From Bacteroidales bacterium UBA4345 (GTDB lineage Bacteria; Bacteroidota; Bacteroidia; Bacteroidales; Paludibacteraceae): a stretch of DNA of 64,000 nt. The stretch is from NCBI GenBank assembly GCA_002396385.1, contig DGTD01000100.1, positions 100,002 through 164,001 of the forward strand. Reading direction: 5' to 3'. Under the pieces are notes generated by a model. That model did no database searches and was not told the DNA's origin. It saw only the letters and a program-made list of their open reading frames with translations. This document shows, one piece after another, positions 17,633-26,817 of this stretch (its first letter is position 1; the number at the start of each line of letters is the position of its first letter). The position numbers and the translations under genes are program-made.

Positions 17633-19135
17633 TTATTTTTTACTGTTCACATTTTTAATATTCAAATGTTTCCTGCGAGTTCCCAGTTTCTTAACAAATA
17701 TCATAATCTGTTCCAGATTGACCATCGAGTCGGTAGCCGCCTTATAAGTCAGATAAACGCCCAATGGCAACAATACGGCAGAACTGAGCCAAATGCCCGC
17801 CCACACATACCAGACACCTTCACGCGCCATCTTGTAGCCCGAATTGTCGACCACATAATACATAATGAAAATAAAGACCGAAATGACGATTGGGGTTCCC
17901 AATCCGCCCTTGCGTATGATGGCACCAAGCGGCGCACCGATAAAGAAAAAGAGCAGACAAGCCAGAGACATGGTAATCTTGCGGTGGCGCTCAATATCGT
18001 GCCGTCGGGCATTACGGTCGACCATATAGTCTTTTTCGGCATACATGAATTCGAGCGTGTTGAAAGTGGAATACGCCCTGCTAATGGCATCGTCGACCAC
18101 CGATATTTGCACATCGCGACACTGTTTGTTATACAGGTCCTGGAAATTGTAATACCTAGTATCGCCCAAAGAGGCCAAATCGACCCGTTTTTTGCTTCCA
18201 GAACGTTCGAAATAGGTTTCGTTAAGCATCTGGTTCACATCCTTCCGGGCCAGTTCTGCAGACACGACAGCCAGCGAATCGACCACATGGGTCAACTGCT
18301 TGAAGTCTTTACCCACATACTTGTTGGAGGTAACACTTGCGTCGACCATCTTCATCGAGTTGTCGAAAGCGACAAAAATCTGCTTATACTTGAAGTTTTC
18401 ACGGCGGTAAGGGATAGAACGATTGTTCTGCTGGCGGTTCTGCTGGCGGATGTTTTCGAAAGTGACCCCGTTATGCAGAGTCAGCACCAGGTTCTGTTGA
18501 TCAGCCGACATGCCAATACGCCCCGAGTCGGCACAAGTGATGGAGATATTATCGGCCGACATGCTGTTATTCGAGTTCGTGCTTGAGCCAGAAAAGTCGT
18601 AAAGCATAATATCCTTCAACAGTTTCGTCTTACGGTCTTTATGCCCCACATAGACACTTACGCCAGGAACCCCCTGGTAGAACGAACCTTCGGGGATTTC
18701 CACCTCAGGCGATTTTTGAACCATTGACCGGGTCAGGATATAAAGGCGGTCTTGAATAACGGGCAAAACCAAATCGGAATAAAGGAAAGCGCCGAAAGAG
18801 ACACAGAAAACGAAAGCGACAAACGGCTTCATGATTTTAAACAGCGAGATGCCAGACGCCTTCATAGCCAGCAGTTCGAGCCGCTCACCCAGATTACCAA
18901 AGGCCATCAGAGAAGACAACAAGATAGAGAGAGGCAAGGCCATAGGCACCAGCGAAAGCGCCGCATAGCCAAAAAACTCGAACAGAATCGACATTGACAA
19001 ACCCTTGCCCACCATATCGCCCACATATTTCCATAAAAACTGCATAAGGACGATAAAAAGGCAGACACAAAAAGTTGCGATAAAGGTTCCCAGATATCCC
19101 TTAATAAGATATATATTTAAGCGCTTAATGCCCAT
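17633..19135 (-). CDS. LptF/LptG (YjgP/YjgQ) family permease
   Basis: Inner-membrane permease of the lipopolysaccharide exporter LptBFG. The 500-residue protein starts MGIKRLNIYLIKGYLGTF, has helices near 15-38, 55-80 and 100-122, a periplasmic beta-jellyroll-like middle, and three more helices in about 385-475. It begins the nine-gene - strand operon. Whether it plays the LptF or LptG part is unclear; the length is above the usual ~360-390 because of a larger periplasmic region. A TAAATTTG box precedes it. Confidence 0.88.
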   Translation of the reverse strand: MGIKRLNIYLIKGYLGTFIATFCVCLFIVLMQFLWKYVGDMVGKGLSMSILFEFFGYAALSLVPMALPLSILLSSLMAFGNLGERLELLAMKASGISLFKIMKPFVAFVFCVSFGAFLYSDLVLPVIQDRLYILTRSMVQKSPEVEIPEGSFYQGVPGVSVYVGHKDRKTKLLKDIMLYDFSGSSTNSNNSMSADNISITCADSGRIGMSADQQNLVLTLHNGVTFENIRQQNRQQNNRSIPYRRENFKYKQIFVAFDNSMKMVDASVTSNKYVGKDFKQLTHVVDSLAVVSAELARKDVNQMLNETYFERSGSKKRVDLASLGDTRYYNFQDLYNKQCRDVQISVVDDAISRAYSTFNTLEFMYAEKDYMVDRNARRHDIERHRKITMSLACLLFFFIGAPLGAIIRKGGLGTPIVISVFIFIMYYVVDNSGYKMAREGVWYVWAGIWLSSAVLLPLGVYLTYKAATDSMVNLEQIMIFVKKLGTRRKHLNIKNVNSKK

Positions 19136-19161
19136 TTTTCCTAATTAAATTCTTCAAAGTG

Positions 19162-19169
19162 CAAATTTA
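19162..19169 (-). promoter_or_regulatory. -7 box upstream of the lptF/G-ribBA-Ton operon
   Basis: TAAATTTG on the - strand, full match to TAnnTTTG, 27 nt before the start codon. No clear -33 element. Confidence 0.5.
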
Positions 19170-19220
19170 GACTAAAATTAAATATTTATCTACTTTTAAG
19201 GGCACTTTTAAAGTTTAAAG

Positions 19221-19601
19221 TCAAACACCATACTTTTCCTTCAGCACATCAACCTGCAGGTTCCACAAACCCAGCACATCGTCAAAATCATCGCTATCAA
19301 TAATATCAGTAACTGTAAGAATCACATCGCGTGTCAACTCATCAACAGAAATCCGCATTTCAAAAAAAGTTTTGGCATCGTCGTCATCAAGCCAATGGAA
19401 ACGTACGTAAACCCCAACCCTGCTCTGTTTCAGTAAGGCGGTTTGGCACTCCGTCTCCCATTTGAAAGTAAATTTGTCTCCCTCAACATCAACGTCGTCA
19501 GCAAACCATTCGGCCAGTCCATCGGCGGTCGAGATGCTATTCCAAAGCAGATTGGTAGGAACCTTATTGAAAATATATTCCTGTTTAAGTTCTTTTTTCA
19601 T
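19221..19601 (-). CDS. START-like domain protein (Bacteroidota small AHSA1-type family)
   Basis: A 126-residue helix-grip protein. The segment SISTADGLAEWFADDVDVEG near 23-42 is the hallmark of this family, which as I recall is common in Bacteroidota; ligand and function are unknown. I start at the ATG giving MKKELKQEY, because it matches relatives; the frame also allows eight more residues from 19625. Monocistronic, between the lptF/G operon and cysS. Confidence 0.75.
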   Translation of the reverse strand: MKKELKQEYIFNKVPTNLLWNSISTADGLAEWFADDVDVEGDKFTFKWETECQTALLKQSRVGVYVRFHWLDDDDAKTFFEMRISVDELTRDVILTVTDIIDSDDFDDVLGLWNLQVDVLKEKYGV

Positions 19602-19654
19602 AATTGCCAATCGTTTTAGTTTCATATGTTTTCACAATATAGCAATAATTATCG

Positions 19655-19699
19655 GGAAAAGCAAACATCCCGCCGCCCTAATACGAGCAACGGGATGTT
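19655..19699 (-). terminator. terminator after cysS
   Basis: Nine-bp stem (19664-19672 with 19691-19699) and an 18-nt loop, followed on the - strand by ttgctttt, 28 nt after the cysS stop. The large loop lowers certainty. Confidence 0.5.
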
Positions 19700-19726
19700 G
19701 TATACTGAGAATCAGAGTCTACGGCA

Positions 19727-21202
19727 TTAAAGCGACCACTCGAAACCGTCCTTGGTATCTTTAACCGAGAAACCCAGGGCAGCGAGTTTGTCACGTATCA
19801 GGTCGCTAGTAGCCCAATCCTTGTTAGCCTTAGCCTGTTTTCTGATGTCGAGCAGCAAGTCGACTGCGCCTTTATAGGCGGCATTGTTGCCACCTGCGTT
19901 TCCGCTTTCAAGACGAAGGCCCAGAATATCGTTCACCACCATTTCGAAGGTCGATTTCAATTCAGCAAGATCGGTTTCAGAAATAGTAGCCTTGCCATCG
20001 GTAATAAGGTTGATTGACTTAGCGGCATCGAACAAATGGGAGATGACGATAGGAGTGTTCAAGTCGTCGAGCATGGCCTCTTCACATTTCTGGCGCAGGC
20101 CAGCCACCGAAACATTATCGGAAGTGGCAGCCGACGGTTTAATGCGCTGCAAGCGGTTATATGTGTCCGACAGTTTAGCCAGTCCCTTTTCAGCAGCCAC
20201 CAACGCCTCGTTGCTGAAATCGACAGTGCTGCGATAGTGGGCCTGAAGGATGAAGAAACGTATAGTCATAGGAGCATAAGCCTGGGTAAGCATCTTATGC
20301 GAGCCAGTAAAGAACTCGTCGAGGGTAATGAAGTTTCCCAACGACTTCCCCATCTTCTGGCCATTAATGGTAATCATGTTATTATGCATCCAGTAGTGTA
20401 CGCTCTCGTGTCCGAGCGCGGCAGTCGACTGTGCGATCTCACATTCGTGGTGCGGGAACATAAGGTCCATACCACCACCATGGATGTCAAACTCTTCGCC
20501 AAGATATTTGGTGCTCATGGTAGAACATTCGAGGTGCCAGCCAGGGAAGCCCTCACTCCAAGGCGACGGCCAGTGCATTATATGTTCAGGCTGTGCTTTC
20601 TTCCAGAGTGCGAAATCGACACTGTTGTGCTTTTCTTCCTGTCCGTCGAGCTCACGGGTATTTTCGAGTGTTTCCTCTATATTTCGGCCCGACAGTTCAC
20701 CATAATGGAACTGCTTTGCATATTTAGGGACATCGAAGTAAATAGAGCCGTTGCTTTCGTAAGCGAAACCTGCATCAATAATCTTCTTCACAAACTCAAT
20801 CTGTTCGATAATGTGTCCTGAGGCATGCGGCTCAATGCTAGGCGGCAGCACGTTAAGAGCTTCCATGGCCTTGTGGTAGCGTGTAGTGTAATACTGCACC
20901 ACTTCCATAGGCTCGAGCTGTTCAAGACGCGCCTTTTTCGCAATTTTGTCCTCACCTTCGTCGGCATCGTGTTCAAGATGCCCCACATCGGTAATGTTGC
21001 GCACATAACGCACCTTATAACCCAAGTGCTTCAGATAGCGGAACAGCGTATCGAAAGTAATAGCAGGACGGGCATGGCCAAGGTGGGCGTCGCCATAAAC
21101 GGTAGGACCACACACATACATGCCCACATTAGGTGAGTGCAATGGTTTAAACAGTTCTTTTTTACGAGTTAACGTATTATAGATAAGTAATTTATCTTCC
21201 AT
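19727..21202 (-). CDS. cysS: cysteinyl-tRNA synthetase
   Basis: Charges tRNA-Cys. The 491-residue class I synthetase has the zinc-ligand Cys31, the HIGH motif HLGH at 40-43, and the KMSKS-equivalent KMGKSLGN about 285. A WHLECSTM segment holds a further zinc cysteine. Gly in the KMGKS motif is common in this phylum. Full length, own promoter box, followed by a likely terminator. Confidence 0.97.
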   Translation of the reverse strand: MEDKLLIYNTLTRKKELFKPLHSPNVGMYVCGPTVYGDAHLGHARPAITFDTLFRYLKHLGYKVRYVRNITDVGHLEHDADEGEDKIAKKARLEQLEPMEVVQYYTTRYHKAMEALNVLPPSIEPHASGHIIEQIEFVKKIIDAGFAYESNGSIYFDVPKYAKQFHYGELSGRNIEETLENTRELDGQEEKHNSVDFALWKKAQPEHIMHWPSPWSEGFPGWHLECSTMSTKYLGEEFDIHGGGMDLMFPHHECEIAQSTAALGHESVHYWMHNNMITINGQKMGKSLGNFITLDEFFTGSHKMLTQAYAPMTIRFFILQAHYRSTVDFSNEALVAAEKGLAKLSDTYNRLQRIKPSAATSDNVSVAGLRQKCEEAMLDDLNTPIVISHLFDAAKSINLITDGKATISETDLAELKSTFEMVVNDILGLRLESGNAGGNNAAYKGAVDLLLDIRKQAKANKDWATSDLIRDKLAALGFSVKDTKDGFEWSL

Positions 21203-21229
21203 ATTTATAAACTAATTATTCTTTCATTA

Positions 21230-21237
21230 CAAAGATA
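21230..21237 (-). promoter_or_regulatory. -7 box upstream of cysS
   Basis: TATCTTTG on the - strand, the classic Bacteroidota -7 element, 28 nt before the cysS ATG. Confidence 0.6.
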
Positions 21238-21302
21238 GAGAAAATTTAAGGAAGAGCCCACCTATTTCTATGACGTATTTTTCACAAAACCGTTTGAAAG
21301 GC

Positions 21303-21962
21303 TCAGACGAACAAACGACGTATGACAGGCGTGCGTTTCAACCTCGACACTATACCGTCTTTCTTTTTGCGCAACGAGAGGAAGCTTACGCAACCGAGCA
21401 AGATGCCGGCAAAAACCGTCAGCGTGAATCCTACGGTACGTACACCGGCCGTCACCTCTTCGTGTTTTTTATAATAGAACCGCTCCGCATCGCAGAATTT
21501 TGGCAACACCAGGGGAATAGAATCGGAAGTCGCCACACCTTTCGACAAATCGAAAGAAACGATGCTGTCGTTAGGCAGTTTTGCGTAGAAAAGGCTGTCG
21601 GCCATGGCGACCTCACCTAAATCGGTGATAAGGGCGACTCCGTTGGCATCGGTGCAACAGAACTTTTCAGCATCGACACTTTCAAGCGAGCAATTGTAAA
21701 GGCGGACGAAACGGACATCGCCAAAGCCAAAATCGGTAGCGTTCCCGCACGCAAGAAAATGCGTAACAACGATGCCAATGCAAAAAACGATACCAAAAAC
21801 TATTGACGACAACACCGCATTGATGCTGTTTTCGGCACGATTTTCATCCTTACTGACAATCAGCGCCAACAAAGCAGTGACAACAGCAACGAAACATGTC
21901 ACTATAGCAACAAAGACGAGAGTCACCACAAGAAAGATGATCAAGCTGAAAATAATAGACAT
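21303..21962 (-). CDS. membrane protein of unknown function
   Basis: Not recognised. With the ATG at 21962 (MSIIFSLIIF) it has 219 residues: two N-terminal helices (about 2-34 and 50-72), a periplasmic or cytoplasmic domain of about 110 residues containing a CC pair and several acidic residues, and a C-terminal helix followed by a basic RKKK tail. The frame extends 15 residues upstream, but those would precede an already good start. Divergent from rpiB; a TATATTTG box is 86 nt upstream. No terminator seen. Confidence 0.6.
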   Translation of the reverse strand: MSIIFSLIIFLVVTLVFVAIVTCFVAVVTALLALIVSKDENRAENSINAVLSSIVFGIVFCIGIVVTHFLACGNATDFGFGDVRFVRLYNCSLESVDAEKFCCTDANGVALITDLGEVAMADSLFYAKLPNDSIVSFDLSKGVATSDSIPLVLPKFCDAERFYYKKHEEVTAGVRTVGFTLTVFAGILLGCVSFLSLRKKKDGIVSRLKRTPVIRRLFV

Positions 21963-22047
21963 AGAGATGAAACTTATAATTAAATGACAAGGAGGAGAAT
22001 AGCACAAAATAGCCGGTAAACGCTCCTTTTCCTGTTTATACCAGCTA

Positions 22048-22055
22048 CAAATATA
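22048..22055 (-). promoter_or_regulatory. -7 box for the orphan membrane-protein gene
   Basis: TATATTTG on the - strand, full match to TAnnTTTG; leader of about 80 nt to the ATG at 21962. Lies back-to-back with the rpiB box at 22111. Confidence 0.45.
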
Positions 22056-22110
22056 AACATTAGTTTAGAATTACACGTACAAGAATATCCAGCACTCGGA
22101 TAAAATGCAT

Positions 22111-22118
22111 TAAATTTG
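22111..22118 (+). promoter_or_regulatory. -7 box upstream of rpiB
   Basis: TAAATTTG, full match to TAnnTTTG, 30 nt before the rpiB ATG. Confidence 0.55.
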
Positions 22119-22148
22119 CACCATAATTCCAGATAACAGCAAAAACAA

Positions 22149-22598
22149 ATGAAAGATTTGAAAGAAATGGTTATTGGTATAGCCAACGACCATGCCGGAA
22201 CAGAGCTCAAGTTTTACTTAATGGAGCAATTAAAGCCACTATTTAAAGAAATAAAGAATTTTGGCACCGACACAAACGACAGCTGCGACTATCCCGACTT
22301 TGCCCACCCGCTTGGCGAAGCAGTTGAAAAGGGAGAATGCGAAATGGGCATTGCCATCTGCGGAACCGCCAACGGCATCAGCATCACCTTGAACAAGCAC
22401 CAGGGCGTACGTGCCGGTCTTAGCTGGCGTCCGGAAATAGCCCGTTTGGCCCGTGCCCACAACAATGCGAACATTGTATCGCTGCCTGCGCGCTTCCTTT
22501 CTAACGAAGAGGCGCTTGACATTGTGAAAGCATTCTTCTCGACCGATTTCGAAGGCGGCCGCCATGTGAGACGCGTTGAAAAAATTGCGGTCAAGTAA
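22149..22598 (+). CDS. rpiB: ribose 5-phosphate isomerase B
   Basis: Interconverts ribulose-5-P and ribose-5-P. The 149-residue RpiB/LacA protein has GIANDHAGTELK near 10-21, the catalytic Cys71 in GIAICGTANGISI and HNNANIVSLPARF. Length and motifs fit RpiB; an allose- or galactose-phosphate isomerase role is possible from sequence alone. Single gene, with own promoter box and a bidirectional terminator shared with the facing mutase gene. Confidence 0.92.
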   Translation: MKDLKEMVIGIANDHAGTELKFYLMEQLKPLFKEIKNFGTDTNDSCDYPDFAHPLGEAVEKGECEMGIAICGTANGISITLNKHQGVRAGLSWRPEIARLARAHNNANIVSLPARFLSNEEALDIVKAFFSTDFEGGRHVRRVEKIAVK

Positions 22599-22703
22599 AA
22601 ATTGGCGAACGGAGAAAAAAGGGGAAGTACGACTCCTTTCATAATTTGTTCTTCACGGGAGGCAATCTTCCTATATCATATCAACAATCTTTAAAAAGAC
22701 ACA

Positions 22704-22734
22704 AAAAAGGCATACCAGACCGGTATGCCTTTTT
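22704..22734. terminator. bidirectional terminator between rpiB and the mutase gene
   Basis: Thirteen-bp stem, GC core at 22709-22716 with 22722-22729, flanked by matching A and T runs; 5-nt loop. It serves rpiB (+) and the phosphohexose mutase (-). Confidence 0.88.
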
Positions 22735-22759
22735 CTATATAGCTATAACTATTTCTGAA

Positions 22760-24502
22760 TTAGAGGCCGAGAGAAACCTTGAAGGCTTCGATTTTAGCAG
22801 TAGCGGCAGCCATTGCCTTATCGTAGTCTTCTACAGACTTCATTTCACCAAGCACTTCAATATAGAACTTGATCTTAGGTTCTGTTCCAGAAGGACGGAT
22901 AGATACCTTAGAGCCATCTTCGGTAAAGTATTGAAGCACATTTGAAGTGGTCGGCATCTCCAATTTTTCAACCTTGCCGTCGGCAGAAGTAGCGGTAAGG
23001 TTAGCATAGTCCTTAACCAACACCACCTTAGAGCCGCCAAGATCCTTCGGAGCGTTCTTACGGTAATTCTCCATCATGGCCTTGATTTCCTCAGCACCAC
23101 TCTTACCCTTCTTAACGACAGAAATACCCTTATTGAGAGAGAAACCGAATTCAGCATAAATCTTGCAAAGCAAGTCATACATGCTCATACCGTTGTCTTT
23201 GGCCCATGCAGCCACCTCAGCCAACATTGAGCAAGTAGAAACAGCATCCTTGTCACGTACAAAGTCTTGTGGCAAATAACCATAAGACTCTTCACCACCG
23301 CCAATATACTGTGCCTTGCCTTCCAACTTCTTAATGATATCGGCAATCCACTTGAAACCAGTGTAAACATCATAGCATGGTGTATTGTACTTATCGGCAA
23401 TAGTCTTAATCAGTTCGGTAGTCACAATAGTCTTAACCACGAACTCCTTACCTTTAAGTTTGCCAAGTTCCTTCCAGCGGCGGAGCAAGTAGTAAGTGAG
23501 AATCATGCCCATCTGGTTACCGTTAACAAGCATCCACTCACCCTTCGCATTCTTAATGGCAGAACCCACACGGTCGGCATCTGGGTCAGAAGCCATAACG
23601 AGGTCAGCGTCAACCTCTTTGGCCTTTTCTATAGCCATATTCATGGCAGCCTGTTCTTCAGGGTTAGGAGACACCACAGTAGGGAAATCGCCACTTATAA
23701 CATTCTGTTCGTCAACAGATATAATGTTCTTGAAACCGAATTGCTTGAGAGTGTCAGGAATCAACATAATACCCGTGCCATGAATTGGCGTGTAGACAAT
23801 CTTCATGTCAGCATTCTTCTTGATAGCCTCAGGCGACAAAGAAAGTCCACAAATCAGTTTCTTGTACTTTTCGTCGATTTCCTTACCGATAATTTCAATC
23901 AGTTCTTTGTTACCCTGGAACTTCACGTCGTCGATAGACTTAATGGCCAAAACCTCGTCGATAACGGCAGTGTCGTGAGGTGCTACAAACTGAGCGCCAT
24001 CGTTCCAATATGCCTTATAGCCATTGTATTCCTTAGGATTGTGGCTGGCAGTAATATTCACACCACTCTGGCAACCCAACTCACGGATAGCGAAAGAAAC
24101 TTCAGGAGTAGGACGGAGAGCGTCGAAAAGATAAACCTTGATGCCATTGGCAGAAAGGACATCGGCAGTAGTTTCAGCGAAGAAACGGCTGTTGTTACGG
24201 CAGTCGTGGCCAACAACAACCTTAATTTGCTGACCTGGGAACTGCTTTTTCAGGTAGTTTGCCAAGCCCTGTGTAGCAGAGCCAACAGTATAACGGTTCA
24301 TACGGTTAGTACCCACACCCATAATGCCACGAAGACCACCTGTACCGAATTCCAAATCACGGTAAAAAGCCTCAATGAGATCAGTTTTGTCGGGATTTTC
24401 AAGCAACTTCTTGACACCTTCCTTTGTTTCGGCATCGTAGTTGCCATTCAACCACACATTTGCCTTAGCTGTAACTTCTTGAATTAAAGCAGCGTTGTCC
24501 AT
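22760..24502 (-). CDS. phosphoglucomutase/phosphomannomutase
   Basis: Alpha-D-phosphohexomutase moving phosphate between C1 and C6 of glucose or mannose. The 580-residue protein has the phosphoserine loop TASHNPKEYNGYK (Ser153), the Mg-binding DPDADR about 308, the sugar-binding GGGEESYGYL and the phosphate-binding C-terminal IRPSGTEPK. The long form matches PgcA-type phospho-sugar mutases. Single gene with a consensus promoter. Confidence 0.93.
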   Translation of the reverse strand: MDNAALIQEVTAKANVWLNGNYDAETKEGVKKLLENPDKTDLIEAFYRDLEFGTGGLRGIMGVGTNRMNRYTVGSATQGLANYLKKQFPGQQIKVVVGHDCRNNSRFFAETTADVLSANGIKVYLFDALRPTPEVSFAIRELGCQSGVNITASHNPKEYNGYKAYWNDGAQFVAPHDTAVIDEVLAIKSIDDVKFQGNKELIEIIGKEIDEKYKKLICGLSLSPEAIKKNADMKIVYTPIHGTGIMLIPDTLKQFGFKNIISVDEQNVISGDFPTVVSPNPEEQAAMNMAIEKAKEVDADLVMASDPDADRVGSAIKNAKGEWMLVNGNQMGMILTYYLLRRWKELGKLKGKEFVVKTIVTTELIKTIADKYNTPCYDVYTGFKWIADIIKKLEGKAQYIGGGEESYGYLPQDFVRDKDAVSTCSMLAEVAAWAKDNGMSMYDLLCKIYAEFGFSLNKGISVVKKGKSGAEEIKAMMENYRKNAPKDLGGSKVVLVKDYANLTATSADGKVEKLEMPTTSNVLQYFTEDGSKVSIRPSGTEPKIKFYIEVLGEMKSVEDYDKAMAAATAKIEAFKVSLGL

Positions 24503-24546
24503 AAATATAAAATTTAGTGATTTCTATAATCTGTTTTTTATTTTCA

Positions 24547-24578
24547 CAAAGATAGATTTTTTACAAAAAACACCCAAA
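24547..24578 (-). promoter_or_regulatory. promoter of the phosphohexose mutase gene
   Basis: On the - strand: TTTG (24578-24575), 20-nt spacer, TATCTTTG (24554-24547). Exact match to the Bacteroidota consensus. Confidence 0.78.
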
Positions 24579-24635
24579 AAAGAGTCAACAAAAAGCCAAT
24601 CAATGCGTAGAAACAACCAACTTAAAATATAGCAA

Positions 24636-25028
24636 TCAGTAAAAGCAAGGAACCGATTGGAAGGCGTTGGTCATATGCCGATAAGAGACAAGTTTATGCT
24701 GGCAGGGTCCTAAGACAACGGCCACCACATCGAATCTGACCGTAAAACTCTGGTAACAGCCATATTGCGAGAAGAAGGCTTTAGCCGCACTACACAGGTT
24801 TTTTATTTTCTCGGGCGATACATATTCTTCGGGAGCGCCAAAAGCACACGACGTGCGCGTCTTCACTTCAACAAAGACAATCTGTTCTTCTGTTTGGGCT
24901 ATAACATCCACTTCCTGCCTGCCATGCTCGGGACGCCAATTAAGGTGTAAGATAGTATACCCTTCAGCCGTCAGCATACCTGCCGCTACTTTCTCGCCCC
25001 ACGAGCCTATTTCGTTATGAACCGCCAT
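24636..25028 (-). CDS. YraN family (UPF0102) putative endonuclease
   Basis: A 130-residue protein with the restriction-endonuclease-like core: Glu near 12 (GSWGEKVAAGML), EVDVIA and FVEVKTR, i.e. the E-D-ExK catalytic pattern. Family members may act in recombination or repair, without firm proof. Its start overlaps the stop of the DoxX/thioredoxin gene by one base (TAATG), so the two are coupled. Confidence 0.9.
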   Translation of the reverse strand: MAVHNEIGSWGEKVAAGMLTAEGYTILHLNWRPEHGRQEVDVIAQTEEQIVFVEVKTRTSCAFGAPEEYVSPEKIKNLCSAAKAFFSQYGCYQSFTVRFDVVAVVLGPCQHKLVSYRHMTNAFQSVPCFY

Positions 25029-25957
25029 TATTGTCCGTTAAGGTCAAGAAGCACACTTTCGTCAAGGGTTCTGTATGTGAAGCTGCGTTTCAGCATTCCC
25101 TTTTCAAAAAGCAAAAAGACAGGCACAGTAGCAACCATACGGCCGAAGTCTTCCGGCATAAGCATCGAATAGTGGTAATTGTCGTTTAAGCCCGTCTGTT
25201 CTTCAAAGACCCTCCGTCCGTGCTCATCGCCATGGTAAAGCACATAAATTTTCGACTCCGGAACATTGTACTTACGCACCATAAGTTGTAGTTTCTTTGC
25301 CGAGAGCCGGCAAACACGGCACCCAGTGCTGAACATACACACAAGGACTTTGTTTTGCTCCGCATACATCGACTGGAAAGTAGTATCGCTCTTGATATAT
25401 TTTTCCACATATCCCGGTCTGACAGTCGCTTGCTTCGTGGGGGCAAGCCCATCGGGAGGAGACACTATAAACATAGCCACCAAAGCAACGAATGAAATTG
25501 CAGGCACAAACTTTTCTGCATAAGGGACAGTGTAAGCAGCACCACGGCCAGAAAAGAAAAGCAAAACGGCCAGACAGAAATTTTTCAGCAACGACGGTAT
25601 AGGCGGCAAGTCGAAATGGCTACCCATACAATGACAACTGCCATCGTATCCGACAGCAATCAGGTAAACCAAGAACAACGAAAACAAAAAAATAACCGCA
25701 TAAGCCACCCTATCTACCCATTTACGGTAGACGTTGGTAACCAATGCAAGGCCTAAAGCGAACTCAAGGCCAACAAGCAAGCGGGCAATGTAGAAGCAGA
25801 CCGTCAGCGGGAACCAGCCTAAACTATAAATATATAGTTCAAAAGAGTCGATATCAATCTTAAAGGAGTCGACGGATATAAACTTGAGTAAAGCCGAAGC
25901 TATAAACACAAAACCCACTACTACCCTAGCGGCAGTAAACAGAAAGCCCGAGTTCAT
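25028..25957 (-). CDS. DoxX/MauE-like membrane protein with thioredoxin-like C-terminal domain
   Basis: The 309-residue protein has four to five membrane helices in the first 180 residues (DoxX/MauE type, with a CHCMGS segment near 110) and a C-terminal thioredoxin-like domain from about 195 with a CRVC redox pair (STGCRVCRLSAKK) and the cis-proline strand ATVPVFLLFEKG. It matches the widespread Bacteroidota 'BT_3928-like' family. Likely role: moving reducing power across the inner membrane to envelope thiols, by analogy. It follows a Cys-rich lipoprotein gene by 11 bp. Confidence 0.8.
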   Translation of the reverse strand: MNSGFLFTAARVVVGFVFIASALLKFISVDSFKIDIDSFELYIYSLGWFPLTVCFYIARLLVGLEFALGLALVTNVYRKWVDRVAYAVIFLFSLFLVYLIAVGYDGSCHCMGSHFDLPPIPSLLKNFCLAVLLFFSGRGAAYTVPYAEKFVPAISFVALVAMFIVSPPDGLAPTKQATVRPGYVEKYIKSDTTFQSMYAEQNKVLVCMFSTGCRVCRLSAKKLQLMVRKYNVPESKIYVLYHGDEHGRRVFEEQTGLNDNYHYSMLMPEDFGRMVATVPVFLLFEKGMLKRSFTYRTLDESVLLDLNGQ

Positions 25958-25968
25958 TGCCCGAAAGA

Positions 25969-26157
25969 TTAATCAGCAGGGTAACAACGCAGTTTACTTG
26001 TAGACAAGTCGCCACACTCCTGGTCATCGACAGAAACAACAGATTGTTCACCACTATTGTTGTCAACACAGTTGCAACGATCGTTATCTTTCTCGCAAGA
26101 AGAGAAAGCCAATGAGGCACTAACAACACCTAAAATAAAAATGAACTTCTTAAACAT
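25969..26157 (-). CDS. small Cys-rich lipoprotein
   Basis: A 62-residue protein with a clear signal peptide and lipobox AFSSC (lipidated Cys21). The mature part of 42 residues is acidic and has four more cysteines (C28, C30, C48, C58), including a CxC pair. No known family. It sits 11 bp upstream of the DoxX/thioredoxin gene and 47 bp after DUF4294, which suggests an envelope redox substrate or partner; that is inference only. Confidence 0.7.
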   Translation of the reverse strand: MFKKFIFILGVVSASLAFSSCEKDNDRCNCVDNNSGEQSVVSVDDQECGDLSTSKLRCYPAD

Positions 26158-26164
26158 AACAAAG

Positions 26165-26183
26165 GGGGGACTGTCAATCCCCC
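26165..26183 (-). terminator. short G/C hairpin between DUF4294 and the small lipoprotein gene
   Basis: Six-bp stem ggggga/tccccc with a 7-nt loop, just upstream of the lipoprotein ATG on the - strand. Weak T-run; may be an attenuator rather than a full terminator. Confidence 0.35.
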
Positions 26184-26204
26184 ATTTAAAAATTTATAAA
26201 TAAT

Positions 26205-26792
26205 TTATAATTGTCCGTTTTCAACCAAATTGATAACTGCCTCGATCACCTCCTCCTCTTTCGCGTTGTAGTTGGCTTTCAAGTCAGCGCCCAACATTTT
26301 GGCAAAACCCTGCCAAAAGGCAGCTCTAAAACCACCACGATAAGCCTTGATAAGTTCATAAGAAGACTGTCCGCACTGCCGGTCAACCAACTTGATAAGG
26401 ATTTTACCCTGTTTAAGCGTCAGTTTCTTCAATGCAGGTTTGAACTTGTTGACCAGATCGTCTTCGTGAGCCTTCATATAAGCCTTACGCTGGGCCTCAG
26501 TCATACCCTTAGTGGCATTGTCGATAGCCTGAACCTCGGCAGCAATCTGCTTAGCATATGGAAGCGTCTTCTTCACGTCCCTCACCGTTTTCCAGAAGAA
26601 CTTTCGAGTTTTCTCGTCGTAAGTGTTAACCGGATTCGGATAAACGAACTGAATAGGCAGCAATTCGAACGGAATGGTGTCGCCATGGTCAATAACCGCC
26701 AGCACATCGTATCCGGTTGCAGAATCACCCGCACGGACAGAAGAAACAGCAGCAGAGAAAGCTATAAGTAAAACCGCAAGAAATTGACGCAT
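26205..26792 (-). CDS. DUF4294 family secreted protein
   Basis: A 195-residue exported protein with a cleavable signal peptide (ends near SSVRA, 21). The mature protein begins AVIDHGDTIPFELLP and contains FFWKTVRDVKKTLPYAK and QGKILIKLVDRQ, typical of DUF4294, a family of unknown function found in Bacteroidota. It starts 25 bp after the stop of the 950-residue type IX cargo gene, so the two may share a transcript. Confidence 0.85.
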   Translation of the reverse strand: MRQFLAVLLIAFSAAVSSVRAGDSATGYDVLAVIDHGDTIPFELLPIQFVYPNPVNTYDEKTRKFFWKTVRDVKKTLPYAKQIAAEVQAIDNATKGMTEAQRKAYMKAHEDDLVNKFKPALKKLTLKQGKILIKLVDRQCGQSSYELIKAYRGGFRAAFWQGFAKMLGADLKANYNAKEEEVIEAVINLVENGQL

Positions 26793-26817
26793 AGAATTAA
26801 CACCTAAAATAAACCGA

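Noticed and set aside
23267..24487. A 406-codon frame on the + strand
   Set aside because: It lies antisense to the phosphohexose mutase, which has all its active-site motifs; the frame's product has no recognisable features and arises from codon bias.
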